From: Asterias amurensis
Lineage: Eukaryota > Echinodermata > Asteroidea > Forcipulatida > Asteriidae
Direction: 5' to 3'
DNA: 64,000 bases
Assembly: GCF_032118995.1 (NCBI RefSeq)
Contig: NC_092651.1
Span: 15,199,349-15,263,348 of the forward strand
The notes beneath the pieces are model-generated. The model saw only the letters and a program-made list of their open reading frames with translations. It made no database searches and was not told the DNA's origin. A program made the position numbers and the translations under genes. Of the stretch, positions 35,601 through 45,260 are shown piece by piece. Every line of letters begins with the position of its first letter. The first letter of the stretch is position 1.

Positions 35601-38600
35601 AAAGTTTGGGTGATATTACATTTAAGCTTGGAACTCTAGTCGAAAAAGGGGAAAATCCGTCGTCAGTCACTAAATGTACTTGAGGCGATCAACGTTACAA
35701 ATCTTTTGTGATAATATTAAATTGTTGCAGCATACCCATTAGGATTCGAGCTGTCAACGGGCAACTCGGTATTTTAGTTGGTAAGACCATAGAGCAAGGA
35801 ATGTAAGACATTGCCGTCTGAAATTGCAAAGTCGTGGATTCGAATCCCACCGAGTAATATGCCTGTGATTTCTTAGTTTTCAAAGACCCCAGGAAAGTAA
35901 TGAGTATCAACATTATCATCCTACGGTCACCCCATCTTCTCGAAGCTTCTATTGTTATTTTCCCCTTCTTCCTTTCATCAGAGTGAATACACAGAAACAA
36001 GCACCGGTAACCTTGAGGCTGGTCTGAAGGTATTAGTTCACGACCAAGAGACCCCTGCGTCAGCAGACTCTGGAGGGCTGGCGGTGCCTACTGGGGTCCA
36101 TGCTTTCATAGGTCTTAAAAAACAACAGGTAAGCGAACGTTTCTTGTTGGCGGTCTCGCTCGGGACGCAATTGTTTGTAATTTTCTGTACATTAAAATGG
36201 TCACTGTCATAGTGCATCAATGGGGATTTTTTTCTTCTAGGTGAAAAAAAAAGGAAATCCAACACAACACATTTCGTGGCACACAGGCAAAATTGGATGT
36301 GATTTACAACCAGTAATTTACAATAATTTCGAATCGCCTTTAAACAAATAATCGCGAAAATTTGCTCTTCTTGGGACGCCATGGACGGGCACACAGGTCT
36401 TCCTACCGGTAACATGAACATGTATAGGGTAATTGGTATAAACATAAGTTTAAATGCAACTCTGACTGAAAGCGTAAATTTTCGTGAACGATTAAGTCTG
36501 CCTGAGTGGCAAGTCTGATGCCACCTAGTGTTAAAGAATTCACCAGAAATAAATGCGGGGTTGAAACCCATGGAGCAATATCGGTCCCTCGTAAAATGGG
36601 TAAACTGGTACTTCTCCCTATAAGTTATAACGGCAAAGTCCTGGGGACGATTTCACAAAAATAGTCCTGTCTTATAGGTCTCTTTAGGGTTTATTAAAAA
36701 CTTAGGGCTATTCCTATATATAAAACGCCGTCACTCGGGATAAGACTAGTATTAACTCTCTGTGACCACCCCTGGGAATAAAGCCCAATTAAATCACGAT
36801 GAAAAGAAAAACCAGGCTTCTGACGAGTAACCGTTTGTCTTTCATGAAAACACAATTCTGCAACAACATTTATTAAAATACAACAATATGGTTTCTCCAT
36901 TCAGATTATTAACCTGAATCCTCCGTACGGGCAATGCAACAGCTCAAAGACGTTGTCGAGATATAACGCCAACTACACGTTGGAAGCGTGTAACATCGAG
37001 TGCAGGGCAGAGGCCATCGTATCGAATTGTAGCTGTAGGCTTGTCAGGTAAACAACATTTAATTGTCAGATTTCCACTGGGTGAACACAGGGTTTTCACA
37101 TCTGAAAACTGCTGAATTGTTTATCCCGTATTAGGCACCGAAAGAGAGCCCATATCACGTACCTAAATGTAGCCCATACCATGCAAAGAAATATATTACA
37201 ATATAATTTTTTGTTAAACCCAAATGTAATATACAGTATACTAATACAGAAGTCTTATAACGCACCGAAGTCTTTATAGCGCACGTATCTACCTTCTCTA
37301 TGTGCTTAGTATATACAATTCCCCCCCCCCAAAAAAAAAAAGATTGGTCATTAAAGTTATGAATTTTGAGACCAAATTATCATCATAGCACCTAAGTGTC
37401 AATACAAGGTGTTACGACGCATTCAACAGCCAGTGCCAGGAAACACCAGGAAGAGCCCTTTTTTTTAGCGATAAGTATTATAAGGACATGCATTTACAGA
37501 ACGCACGGGACCAAAGGTTTTACATCCCATTCGAAGGACGAAACAATAACGGTTAAGTGTCTTGCTTAAGACTCTCGGAATGTCATGTAAATGTAGCCCA
37601 TCACGTTCCTAAAGTTAAAAGCAGTGGGGAGACAATTTTATAAAGTGATTGTCATATCTTTATATGTCATTCAATAAATGATGTTCACACACTATTTTGT
37701 TTGTTTCATCAAATGTTTTTCCACCAGACATCCGGGAGAAGAGCCAGAGTGTTCCCCGCAACAAACAGCGGGTTGTGCAAAGGATATACTTAGTAAGTTT
37801 GCTGACGATACATACATCTCATCACTGCTCATCATATAAAGTGGATACAATTTGCATTTCTCCAAACTGTTCGTCTGGACCCCTTCCCCCCCCCCCCCCC
37901 CACTGCAAGAAGGGTTTGGGTAAAGGCCCAACTTTTTGTAGGACACAAAACAATGCCACACATTTAAATTAATCTTACACGGTTTGAAGACAATGTTAGT
38001 ATGAAGTTTTCTTTATAAAATATTGCTGGTTTTTTTTAGAAACCAGTAAACCATGTCACGTACGAAAATTAGTTTAGCATGATATTATTGTGCAATGTAT
38101 GTACCAGTCTGGTAATTAAGCGACTCTCCTGACAACATCGCTCTAATTTTTAATTTCCTCAAAAACTTGACGAATAATGAAGCTGAAACGTATATAAACT
38201 ATATTACATACATCTTCATTCACAGTGTGTAGGATTCATGTCATGGACGAAAAAGGTGATCTACAATGATATCCAATACATTTAAAAGTGGACACTAATG
38301 GTAATTAGTCAAAAAAGTTATTAGCATAAAACCTTACTTGGTAACGAGTAATAGGGAGAGGTTGACAGAATAAAACCTTCCTCTGAAGTGACGTAGTTTT
38401 CGAGAAAAAAGTAATTTTCCACGAATTTGATTTCGAGACCTCAGATTTAGAATTTAAGGTCACGAAATCAAGCATCTGAATGCACACAACTTCGTGGGAC
38501 AAGGGTGTTTTTTCTTTCATTATTATCTCGCAACTTCGACGACCGATTGAGCTCAAATTTTCACAGGTTTATTAGGCATATGTTGAGATACACCAAGTGA

Positions 38601-41600
38601 GGAGACTGGTCTTAGTGTCTTTAGCCATTCACCAACTGTGTACTTGTTGCCTTTTCAATATATACCGGCATGATAGTTTTGTTTTATCACATGTTATTTG
38701 ATTATGTATACTTTTTGGCTTTTCAAAATGATATACGATTTGTTAATTGTCTTATTTCAGAGAAACTGAAGAGCGGAGAAATACAATCCTGCAATTGCCC
38801 CGTTCCGTGTAACTACACAACTTTCACGACCAGCCTGTCCACTGCAACATTACCGAGCCAAATAGTGGCTCCAAGCCTAATCGAAAAATACCAAAATTAC
38901 TATCCTGGTTTGTTCAATTCATCCACTGGCGAAAATGCCACCACCACCCTAACGGAGGAGTACATACGGTATGATCACCCATTCCTCTTTTTAAATCCAT
39001 GTGGAGACATTATTTTGTTCTCTCCATTGTCCCTGTACTTGAAATTTTCCCCAAAGATTTTGTACATCCAATTTCTTGTGTAATATAGCACCCCGGTCTT
39101 TACAATTTCCCGAGGAATCCTTTTATTTTTCCTTCTTTGTTTCGCCCTCTGTCTTCGGAAGGTACCGAATATGAGAGCAATAGCAACACAGCTATTTTAA
39201 AAAATCATATTTTTCCACTGTAGTATTAGCCTCATCATCAATATAATGCTTGGCCCAATTACAAAACGTGCCATAAACAGACGTTAAAAATACTTAAATT
39301 GAACTTTCATATCAAAGAATGCAGACTTTTTACGAAACCAACGAACCATATTGGTGGCGTCTTTCACAAGTCACTAATGCATTATGACCTCACTATAATG
39401 ACCAAAATAAACCACGTACATGTTATTATGTGTTGTATGTTATAGGGTGCGTTCGTTTAGCTTCCCTGGGTCGACCCCGGTGTGTGGCAGTTTTTTCTTC
39501 CAGGAAGAACGTGGGTAATTATCTGCACACGTTCGTCCTGGAAAAAAACCCGTCACACACACAGGGGTCGACCCAGGGAAACTAACCGAACGCACCCATA
39601 GTAGTGACGTATGTGTAAACATTAAAATTGTCAGATTTCCCAACGACGTCATATAATTTATGAAGCCATTTGTACGGGTTTTTATACGTTTTTTTTTTTT
39701 AAGCTGCATCAAGCGTTCTATATTGTACACGCAGCAAAATGCTTCATCGACCAGTCACGCAAAAACTTGTTAAAACTGCCTCGTAAAATAAAGCAAGCTG
39801 CACCCGTGAAACAAAGCTGTGTGTTACAAAGCAATTGACATTTTCCCGTAAAGATGGCAGATTTTTTTTATATAGAAACTATTAACCTAAACGCAAAGAA
39901 ACGGACTCCAAAAAGGGCAGCCAATAAACGCGAATTGTGCAGACTTGCGTTTCGCGTCGTGCAAAAGTACCATTGATCTCCATTAGCCTAAATGCAGGAG
40001 ATGTACTTGTTGATGCACAATGTCACATGTAGATTAAGCTCTCTAAAAAAAATACGTGTACACTGTTCGTCAACATTTTGAGCTAAGTTAAAATTCTTTT
40101 ACTAAAAATATTTGCAACATAAAGTGAAACTGAAGTTTTACCTTTTGTGTCACTTGTAGGAACAACTGGGTCCTGCTGGATGTATACTATGAAGAAATCA
40201 ACTTACAGAAATTCGTCCAGTCAGAAGCTATCACGCCATCTGGATTAATAAGTAAGATATTTTGATATTAATTAAAATATTATAACAATCTTTGTTTTGC
40301 AATGTAACAGCCGCTATCTTTTGCCCTGGGTTCGGCAAAAATACGGACACTGAGCCTCAATTGCTGCAAAATGTACCAAGTGACACAATGCTTTCGAGTG
40401 CCCACGGGTGCTTTGGGCCATAAAAGCGTTTGAGTTAAAAAAGAATTCTACAAAAATGCGGACCATGTTTAGTTCAAGAAAAAAAGAAAACCACACAATT
40501 TTGAGGCATGTTTGTGTGGATCATTATACTTTACTTTTAAAACACCTTTCCTACCATTATTCATTTTTAATGACAAACGCTTTTTACAAACCAAAAAAGC
40601 GCACAATCCGAAGGCGACGTGCCCCTTAAAAGTGGAAATTGGTTAAACCTGGTCGCCGATTAAAGTTTGCAGAATTGTGCCACTGCAGTTCACTCATATG
40701 GCTACCCATACCATGAGTGGTCAAAAAATTTAAGCAAACGACATGTTTTTCAAATAAATTATTAAATTATCAAAAGCTGCAATGCTTCCACACTAAGTTT
40801 TTATGACACTATTTTTTGTTTGCGTATGTTGATGTTAATGTTACTGTTTCAGTAACAGTGTGATTACATGCAGTAATGTGTGATTACATGCAAGGAATGT
40901 TTTGACCAAGGAGTGTTTTGATCAAGGAGTGGTTTGACCAAGGAGTGTTTTGATCAAGGAGTGGTTTGATAGAGGAAGGTTTTGACCAAGGTAATCAAAA
41001 CCGAAAAGATCACTAATTATTACCACTATAATACCAATCATCAAAATAACAACTTTCGCGTGTCTGTCAATGTCAGCATCAAAGTTAAGAAAAATGACCC
41101 TCCAACACCCGTTGCTTATATTATAATAGTTTCTCGCAGTTGAAATAAAAACGAAATATGAACGAGCGAAAATACACTGATAAAATGCATGCATCCGTCA
41201 GATGTTGTATTTTGCAACAGTAACATGACCATCGAATCGGATAGAGTTCACAGGTTGATCTATTGCGTGTGTATTGATAATGGGAGAGTGGAAAATAATG
41301 CATGCTTCTGAAAGAGCAATGGCGTCCTTTTTTTTTAATCTCCCGGTAGACTTTTTTAATTTGTAGTGTTACGCCTGGGGGGGGGGGGGGCTACCACCCT
41401 AAACTATTCCTTATATTCTTTTAAGGATTCGATTTGTGTGTTTTTTTCAAATTGATTTAGAAGTACAAAATTCCCAATTGAAAAGCACTATGACAGTGGC
41501 AATTTAGTAAAGCAGCAAAACAAAAATGCCTCCCGGTATTAAACTGATAGTAAAGTTTCTTTCACGTGACAGGTGACAAATGCCTCCCGGTAAACTGATA

Positions 41601-41811
41601 GTAAAGTTTCTTTCATGTGACAGGTGACATTGGCGGTCAACTTGGGCTTTTCCTCGGGGCAAGTTTCATCACCTTGGCAGAGATCCTCTCGTACTTCGCT
41701 CGGAAGATCGAACATATTTGTAAAATAAACAAAGGCGGTAAACAGTCAGTAATCGGTCCAGAGCAAGACCGTGATAATAATGATTTACCCATAAAGGAAG
41801 ACAGTGTGTAA
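22986..41811 (+). CDS. ASIC-like DEG/ENaC cation channel subunit, gene A, nine exons
   Basis: Exons: 22986-23254, 32274-32511, 35200-35328, 35982-36128, 36905-37047, 37728-37792, 38761-38968, 40160-40251, 41624-41811, all GT-AG and in phase, giving 492 residues. DEG/ENaC subunits form trimeric plasma-membrane sodium channels. The protein shows EFAETTTLHG with the HG gating pair at 22-23, M1 near 33-54, FPAVTVCNFNR (80-90), the finger-end pair C…WRG…C, YGNCWTFNSG (179-187), GNGLKLLIDVQQ, and EAGLKVLVHDQ. It has all ten thumb cysteines, from GQC to CNCPVPC. The DIGGQLGLFLGASFITLAE block (432-450) gives the GAS filter at 442-444 and M2. FA…TLHG and the overall length favour ASIC over ENaC or degenerin. 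Exon 7 carries 15 more codons than gene B, with NSS and NAT sequons. Intron 1 is 9 kb and repeat-filled. Activating stimulus unknown. Confidence 0.95.
23530..23720 (-). mobile_element. LINE 3' tail, reverse orientation
   Basis: 'tttcatttcatttcatttatt' then an A-rich 'acaataaaaataacaaataaaaaag…gatgg…' resembles the reversed end of a LINE with an AAATG-type tail. No RT frame remains. Intron 1 of gene A. Confidence 0.5.
23848..24203. mobile_element. Family B TTAA inverted-repeat element
   Basis: Ends 'agagccattataccctttcgg' and 'ccgaaagtgtataatggcttt' are inverted. It shares 'acacatgtcatgacacgg' and 'tgtttaccgaaagtgtataa' with the copies at 31162 and 51762. Confidence 0.8.
24292..24553. repeat. 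Repeat J, copy 1
   Basis: A ~262-bp segment ('aatggcctgacgtttcgaac' to 'gatattatgcata') that recurs with few changes at 27768-28028. Not recognised as a named family. Confidence 0.8.
24671..25061. mobile_element. Family C TTAA palindromic element
   Basis: TTAA at both edges, AGGAACACGTTGCCCTGGAT left end, and a core of GACTCCCATAAATGGCCGACC around the centre. Confidence 0.9.
25158..25542 (-). mobile_element. Family A element, full length
   Basis: TTAA-AGACAGTGGACACTATTGG at the left and AGTGTCCACTGCCT-TTAA at the right, one of the cleanest copies. The inner palindrome is at about 25345-25380. Confidence 0.9.
25792..26034. mobile_element. Family D inverted-repeat element
   Basis: 'gggcccaattttgaagagctgc' to 'cagctccatgaaattgggccc', with the usual 'gcatgaaatttctcccttgat' interior. 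Confidence 0.8.
26037..26332. mobile_element. Two tandem family E inverted-repeat elements
   Basis: Two ~148-bp units (26037-26183 and 26185-26332), each bounded by GGGCCGATTTCACAAAGCAA and its complement CTTTGTGAAATCGGCCC. They differ at a handful of positions, so the tandem pair arose by local duplication or side-by-side insertion. Confidence 0.85.
26572..26630 (+). repeat. (AAT)n microsatellite
   Basis: About 19-20 uninterrupted AAT units at the tail of an S2 SINE. Confidence 0.95.
26632..26950 (-). mobile_element. tRNA-Ser-like SINE, family S2
   Basis: Reverse copy: 'tttataacgcgccttttgcc…aaagcgccaggtatt', 'agcaccatgtaatggtttacaaggtgct', 'ccagccaggaacaccgggcgaacccc', 'gtgcactgggttcttttacg', then 'acgtcccatccgatgg'. 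The AAT run is its tail. Confidence 0.75.
26991..27254. repeat. Repeat K, copy 1
   Basis: About 264 bases from 'atggctgcatcatgataaagg' to 'aatacagtacacaaattt', repeated at 28029-28297. Its first 20 bases are the end of the family L element, so K is a duplicated flank rather than a mobile unit of its own. Confidence 0.8.
27768..28297. repeat. Fused repeats J copy 2 and K copy 2
   Basis: 27768-28028 repeats 24292-24553, and 28029-28297 repeats 26991-27254. The two join directly at 'tatgcata|atggctgc', so segments lying 2.5 kb apart upstream are fused here. Confidence 0.8.
29128..29345 (+). mobile_element. tRNA-derived SINE, family S3
   Basis: 'tagtcttgttggtaagac' (A-box region), 'gggtcgtgggttcgaatcc' (B-box), then 'tgcctgtgatatttttttcacagg…agtactgagtac…cggtgtatgggtaaaaacc'. 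The best S3 copy here. Intron 1 of gene A. Confidence 0.7.
29566..29645 (+). mobile_element. tRNA-like SINE head, family S1
   Basis: 'gatagctcagttggtagagc' forms a D arm and 'ggttcgaatcccac' a T-loop-like block, followed by the SINE sequence 'caattctttgatcaacccc'. The acceptor and T stems do not close, so this is a SINE rather than a tRNA gene. Confidence 0.65.
30458..30847. mobile_element. Family C TTAA palindromic element
   Basis: Full-length copy with TTAA at 30458-30461 and 30844-30847 and the GGCCATTTATGGG…CCCATAAATGGCC core. Confidence 0.9.
30978..31165 (-). mobile_element. Family A element, half copy
   Basis: Only the right half, from 'tctggttctgaggtctcg' to 'gtgcccactgcctttaa'. Its terminal TTAA is also the first TTAA of the next element. 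Confidence 0.75.
31162..31525. mobile_element. Family B TTAA element
   Basis: TTAA-AGCCATTATACGCTTT at the left and GTGTATAATGGCTTT at the right. The left TTAA (31162-31165) is shared with the family A half copy. Confidence 0.8.
31552..31718. mobile_element. Family C element, half copy
   Basis: 'aaggaaaaccgtgcaattttgagg…aacgctttttatagacg…ccaaggcaacgtgtcctttt' is the right half only. Confidence 0.65.
32525..32780 (+). repeat. Low-complexity ACGAC-rich tract in gene A intron 2
   Basis: Short ACGAC/CACGAC words dominate directly after exon 2, giving Thr/Asp/Arg-rich readings. I take it as simple sequence, not coding. Confidence 0.6.
33195..33303. mobile_element. Family D half element next to the minisatellite
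   Basis: 'acaagcacagaaaactcgctaag…gcttagcagaaacaggttaccag…cattgttgtggctggtg' is a D half. It stops exactly where the 56-bp array begins. Confidence 0.6.
33306..35141 (+). repeat. 56-bp minisatellite, about 33 copies, in gene A intron 2
   Basis: Each unit reads roughly 'ccccaggaattagagcctcc' + 'cctatacccacagtgcagct' + 'cagccctaccacccat', with 55-bp variants lacking one C. The array ends 58 bases before exon 3. Because 56 is not a multiple of three, any open frame cycles through all three frames, which gives the long Pro/Tyr/Ser-rich ORFs; these are not genes. Each unit carries a pyrimidine-rich run leading to 'acccacag', a good 3' splice-site match on the gene's own strand. Confidence 0.95.
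35740..35905 (+). mobile_element. tRNA-derived SINE, family S3
   Basis: 'ggattcgagctgtcaacggg', 'ttagttggtaagac', 'agtcgtggattcgaatccca', 'atatgcctgtgatttc'. It lies in gene A intron 3, just upstream of exon 4. Confidence 0.65.
37400..37600 (-). mobile_element. Decayed S2 SINE
   Basis: 'caatacaaggtgttacgacgc…ccagtgccaggaaacaccaggaagagccc…gggaccaaaggttttacatcccattcg' matches the S2 body in reverse. Gene A intron 5. Confidence 0.5.
38282..38624 (+). mobile_element. Family A element in gene A intron 6
   Basis: 'ttaaaagtggacactaatgg' to 'gagactggtcttagtgtcttta', with the inner palindrome at about 38430-38470. The right end is eroded. Confidence 0.8.
39445..39597. mobile_element. Family G inverted-repeat element
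   Basis: Near-palindromic 153-bp element with ends GGGTGCGTTCG and CGAACGCACCC, inner 'ccctgggtcgaccccg', and a direct ATA on each side (39442-39444 and 39598-39600). A three-base duplication fits PIF/Harbinger-type targeting (inference). Gene A intron 7. Confidence 0.8.
40470..40629. mobile_element. Family C element, half copy
   Basis: 'aaaccacacaattttgaggcatgtttgtgtggatcat' in part, through 'gacaaacgctttttac', to 'ggcgacgtgccccttaa'. Gene A intron 8. Confidence 0.65.
40900..40991 (+). repeat. Six tandem 16-bp units in gene A intron 8
   Basis: The unit TTTTGACCAAGGAGTG alternates with TTTTGATCAAGGAGTG, and the last units drift. Directly upstream, 'tgattacatgca' is also repeated twice. Confidence 0.85.
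41524..41628 (+). repeat. Tandem duplication of the gene A exon 9 splice acceptor
   Basis: Units 41524-41577 and 41578-41628 are the same sequence ('aaatgcctcccgg…gtttctttca(c/t)gtgacaggtgac') with a 3-base length difference and one substitution. The real exon 9 starts at 41624. The upstream unit keeps an equally good 'gtgacag' acceptor at 41571-41572, 51 bases earlier. Use of it would put TGA in frame after a few codons. Confidence 0.9.
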
Positions 41812-41883
41812 TAACTGCTGATTTTAATTAGGCCATACTTATCCATAAATATATATTTAAGTCCAGCTGATTGTCTCCAAGAT

Positions 41884-42735
41884 TATGGAGAGGGCGGTGC
41901 ACAATGATCTGTATCAGAGCCGTATATTTGGAGAGTTACGACAATTTGCGATGAGAATAATAAAGGCCACTTTGATCCCCAAGAAACGCATGGGCGAACA
42001 CGGGGTGCCAGACTAGTCTGCCCATTGGGTTGTGCTGAATTTGGAGACAAAATGGCGCCAGCAACCACGTGACCAAAGAAAACATGTTGCAACTCTCTCA
42101 ATACACAGCTCTGATCTGTATTCCTACCTCGGAGGAAACAATATGATCCCCCCTTGCCAATCAGGTTTCAGACCCCAGCATTCAACAGAGACCACATACT
42201 GCATGGATTGTCAAATAATAATTGTCTTCATGCGTTAGAGCGTGGGAAAAATAACTGGTACTGCTTTTATTGATTTGAGCAAGGCTTAATTTTTTCTCTG
42301 TACATGTGAGTTTCTTTTCCTTGTACTTCTTGGCAGTTACCCCGCCTTTTATATTGTATACATTCATCCAAATCGAATTATTACTTTTATTTAAAGCCCT
42401 GATTGTGTATGTTAGGGACCGGTCTCTATTGTTTTGAAAGCTGGTCTGTTTTTCAAACCTTCCTTTTATTGGACAGTTTCCGTCGATTTTACTGTACTAA
42501 ATATGATTTTAATTGCCCGTTTATATCCTTACATATTTATGCTTTTTAGTTTATTATTGTTATATGGTTAGTTTTATCAAGTGATTATGTCCGTTTACTT
42601 TTTAATATGTTCATTTGTTTGTTCTTACCAAATGTAATTATGCAGGGCCCAAATGGAAACCAGTTATTAAAAACTGATTTGGCTCGCCCGGGGTAAACTG
42701 AGGAAATTAATAAATTAATAAACAAACAAATGAAA
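41884..42735 (+). mobile_element. LINE fossil: RT fragment and 3' tail
   Basis: A plus-strand frame reads LYSYLGGNNMIPPCQSGFRPQHSTETT and then VGKITGTAFIDLSKA. QSGFRPxHSTET and FxDLSKA are core blocks of L2/CR1-type reverse transcriptases. Before it, MERAVHNDLY matches the usual 'E..(V)HxxLY' lead-in out of register, and a TAG lies between the two RT blocks, so it is dead. The tail 42650-42735 has 'gcagggcccaaatggaaaccag' and 'aataaattaataaacaaac', typical of these LINE 3' ends. It starts just after the gene A stop. Confidence 0.75.
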
Positions 42736-43894
42736 TAGTAGTGTTTGTTTTAAACATTGGTCGATTTAACGCATAATTATTGCCATTTTATTATATTGCC
42801 TCCGAATTTCCAAACTCCTAAATAATTCGTTGTTCCTGCTCAAATCACATTTGATTACAATATTAACCAGCGCACAAACGGTCCGCTATTTTGTGTTGTC
42901 AGTTTTAATAATATATACATTAAACGATAATTAAGGATTATGATTACAGACGATGAGGTTAAGAGAGGGCTGACCGATTGTTGTTTGAAGGTTTTCTTCT
43001 CTTTGATTAAAGTTTGTTGTCGCTAGTTTTTAGGCTCTGTTATGTTTAATAAATTGGTATTACTAGAACTGTGGTAAAAAGACGAATGGTTTCCGCAAGT
43101 GTCATCAGGTTTTTATTATATTTAGTACGTCAAATGTAAAAGGAACATTACAACAAAATTGGTTTTGCTAACAAAACATTTGCTTGCAGTGTAAACAACA
43201 TTTTAATAAATTTGTGTATTTAATATCAGTTTAAATTTTTACATTAAACGACAATAAGGGAGTATAATTATTGAGTCGAAGGGGTAGGGGAGGGCCGACA
43301 AAATTAATAAAACCATGCAGTATTTTTTTCGATGGGAGTTCGCCTTGAACTGTAATCACAATTGATCTTATTAAAGTATCCCGAGAGCACGGTTTGTACA
43401 CAGCTCAATGGAAGAACACATCAAATCTTATGTCATGGAGATCACAATGTTTGGTGTTCATCATATTGTTTTACAATTTCAAATTGAGCTGTTATTTTAA
43501 AGGGAGGCCATTGGCTGATACCCATAAATTAATGACGACGCCAAGATATTTAATCAAGAATACAACAAATCTGCAAATAAAGGGCAACGAAACATGTTTA
43601 ACAAAATAACAATGAGATTTGTAACACTTTTGTGTGTTAATGCCTTTGAATTAATTCCAGTGCTGCACTAATCCCAGAAGCAATAATAGGACTACACCAA
43701 GTTTACAGCTTATACACTCAAAAGTTCCCAACAAAAATATATAGGGGCACTCCAAATCCCATCAAAACAAACAAAAAGTCTGACCAGAAATGACTTGTGA
43801 CATGCTTAACAGTCACAAACTTAAACATTCATGTCAGGAAGAAACAAGGACCAATTTTAACAACAGTCTGCAAACACTAAGCTAAACAAATGGG

Positions 43895-44102
43895 TATGCT
43901 ACCAGGCATGTTATGCTTCGTTTTTGAAAGGGGAAGGGCACCAAGGCATTTTCTCATTGGTATATACTATGTAGTAATTACTATGAGGAAATTGTCAATT
44001 TCTACTGGAGCATTTCAAGGGCAACAAGGCAGTCATTTTCAGGGCAATGACCAGGGGGCATTTAGGCAATCACATTCGTTGCCTCCGTGAAGTATCAAGC
44101 AT
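43895..44102 (+). mobile_element. Family F element
   Basis: 'accaggcatgttatgcttcg', 'aaaggggaagggcaccaagg', 'ctactggagcatttcaaggg', 'gttgcctccgtgaagtatca'. Complete apart from worn ends. Confidence 0.7.
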
Positions 44103-44313
44103 AAACCAACTAGTGCATACAAACGAACAAACTATCTAAACATAAAGTTTTAGCGTTATTGCATACTCAATCAATGCATGTGTTGTTGGTTGTCAGTGTC
44201 ATTCACTGCATGCCAGGCTTGCCCAACCATACTTTCCAGCAGTTTTAAGGCCTGCCCTCTTCCTTTAGTGTGATATAATGTCCAATACATTCGACCAAAT
44301 CATTTAGACTTAC

Positions 44314-44353
44314 CGAGGACGAAGTAGTTATCTCCAAGCTCTACACATTTCAT
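44314..44353 (-). CDS. Possible first coding exon, unidentified gene
   Basis: On the minus strand an ATG at 44353 opens MKCVELGDNYFVL and runs into a perfect donor (CTCG|GTAAGTCT) at 44313. It is only 13 codons, with no partner exon found at lower coordinates, and the family is unknown. The sequence just upstream of the ATG is one copy of the 170-bp direct repeat, which could be a duplicated promoter. Treat as speculative. Confidence 0.2.
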
Positions 44354-44368
44354 TGGAATTTTCACGAG

Positions 44369-44541
44369 TCAAATTCTCAAACAAGCGCGCCCATGTGCTT
44401 CTTCCGCGTGCAGACGATAATGTTCCCTGGTCAACACACGTGCTTATTTTATTACACGCATACAGCGCAGTAACACCAACGAAACTGCTCAAAAACAATC
44501 GGGGCTGTTTTGGTATGGCGTGCCAACGTTACAAGTACATG
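44369..44541. repeat. ~170-bp direct repeat, copy 1
   Basis: Shares 'gtgcagacgataatgttccc', 'acagcgcagtaacacca' and 'actgctcaaaaacaatcg' with copy 2 at 44786-44957, 417 bases away. GC-richer than its surroundings and containing CACGTG. Confidence 0.85.
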
Positions 44542-44629
44542 TAAATGGCCTGAGTTTATTCTTGTTGGCAGACGTTGCAACCGAAATCAACCGTTGTTTA
44601 TACTGAATGATTTTTCTTTACATTTGGAA

Positions 44630-44700
44630 TTCTAGAGCAGTGTCACTAAACCAATAGATCACCGAGATTGCCCGGTAGCTGGAGACAGTTCACCTATTTT
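44630..44700 (-). mobile_element. S3 SINE remnant
   Basis: 'attctagagcagtgtcac…accgagattgcccggtagctgg' is the reverse of the S3 head. It lies between the two direct-repeat copies. Confidence 0.55.
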
Positions 44701-44785
44701 AGCAGCGTTAGCTGCAACAAACGATTGATGAAAATCACATGAATTTAAATCGTTGCGGTACCCGCTGCTAAATAAAGGACTAACG

Positions 44786-44957
44786 TCAAACTCTCAAACA
44801 ACGCGCCCAGATTAATGTGCCTCTACCGTGCAGACGATAATGTTCCCTGGTCAACACGCGGGCTGATTTTATCACACGACTACAGCGCAGTAACACCAGC
44901 GAGACTGCTCAAAAACAATCGCGCTATTTTTGGTATGGAGTGCCAACCGTCAAGTAT
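44786..44957. repeat. ~170-bp direct repeat, copy 2
   Basis: Partner of 44369-44541. The two differ by small indels and substitutions, so the duplication is not recent. Confidence 0.85.
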
Positions 44958-45070
44958 AGGGCCTTTTGTCCGATGTATATTCAACATTGTTTGAACATTT
45001 GGTGTAATTTATTTTACAATTATCAATACTTTTGATTCTCAACTCGGCAGCTCATCAGTATGAGGTTGCA

Positions 45071-45260
45071 GGGCCCAATTTCGAAAAGATAACTATTAAC
45101 ACTTGCTAAGCACAGACAAATTTTGCTTAAGAGAAACTGGTTAACAGCCGAAATTCCATACAGTTTGCATTGTTGCAACTGGTGCCCTCATAATGTTTTA
45201 TTTGTCGAAGAAATTTGTCAAGCAGTATTTTCTGCTTAACAGCTTTATGAAATTGGGCCC
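45071..45260. mobile_element. Family D inverted-repeat element
   Basis: 'gggcccaatttcgaaaag' to 'agctttatgaaattgggccc'. Confidence 0.8.
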
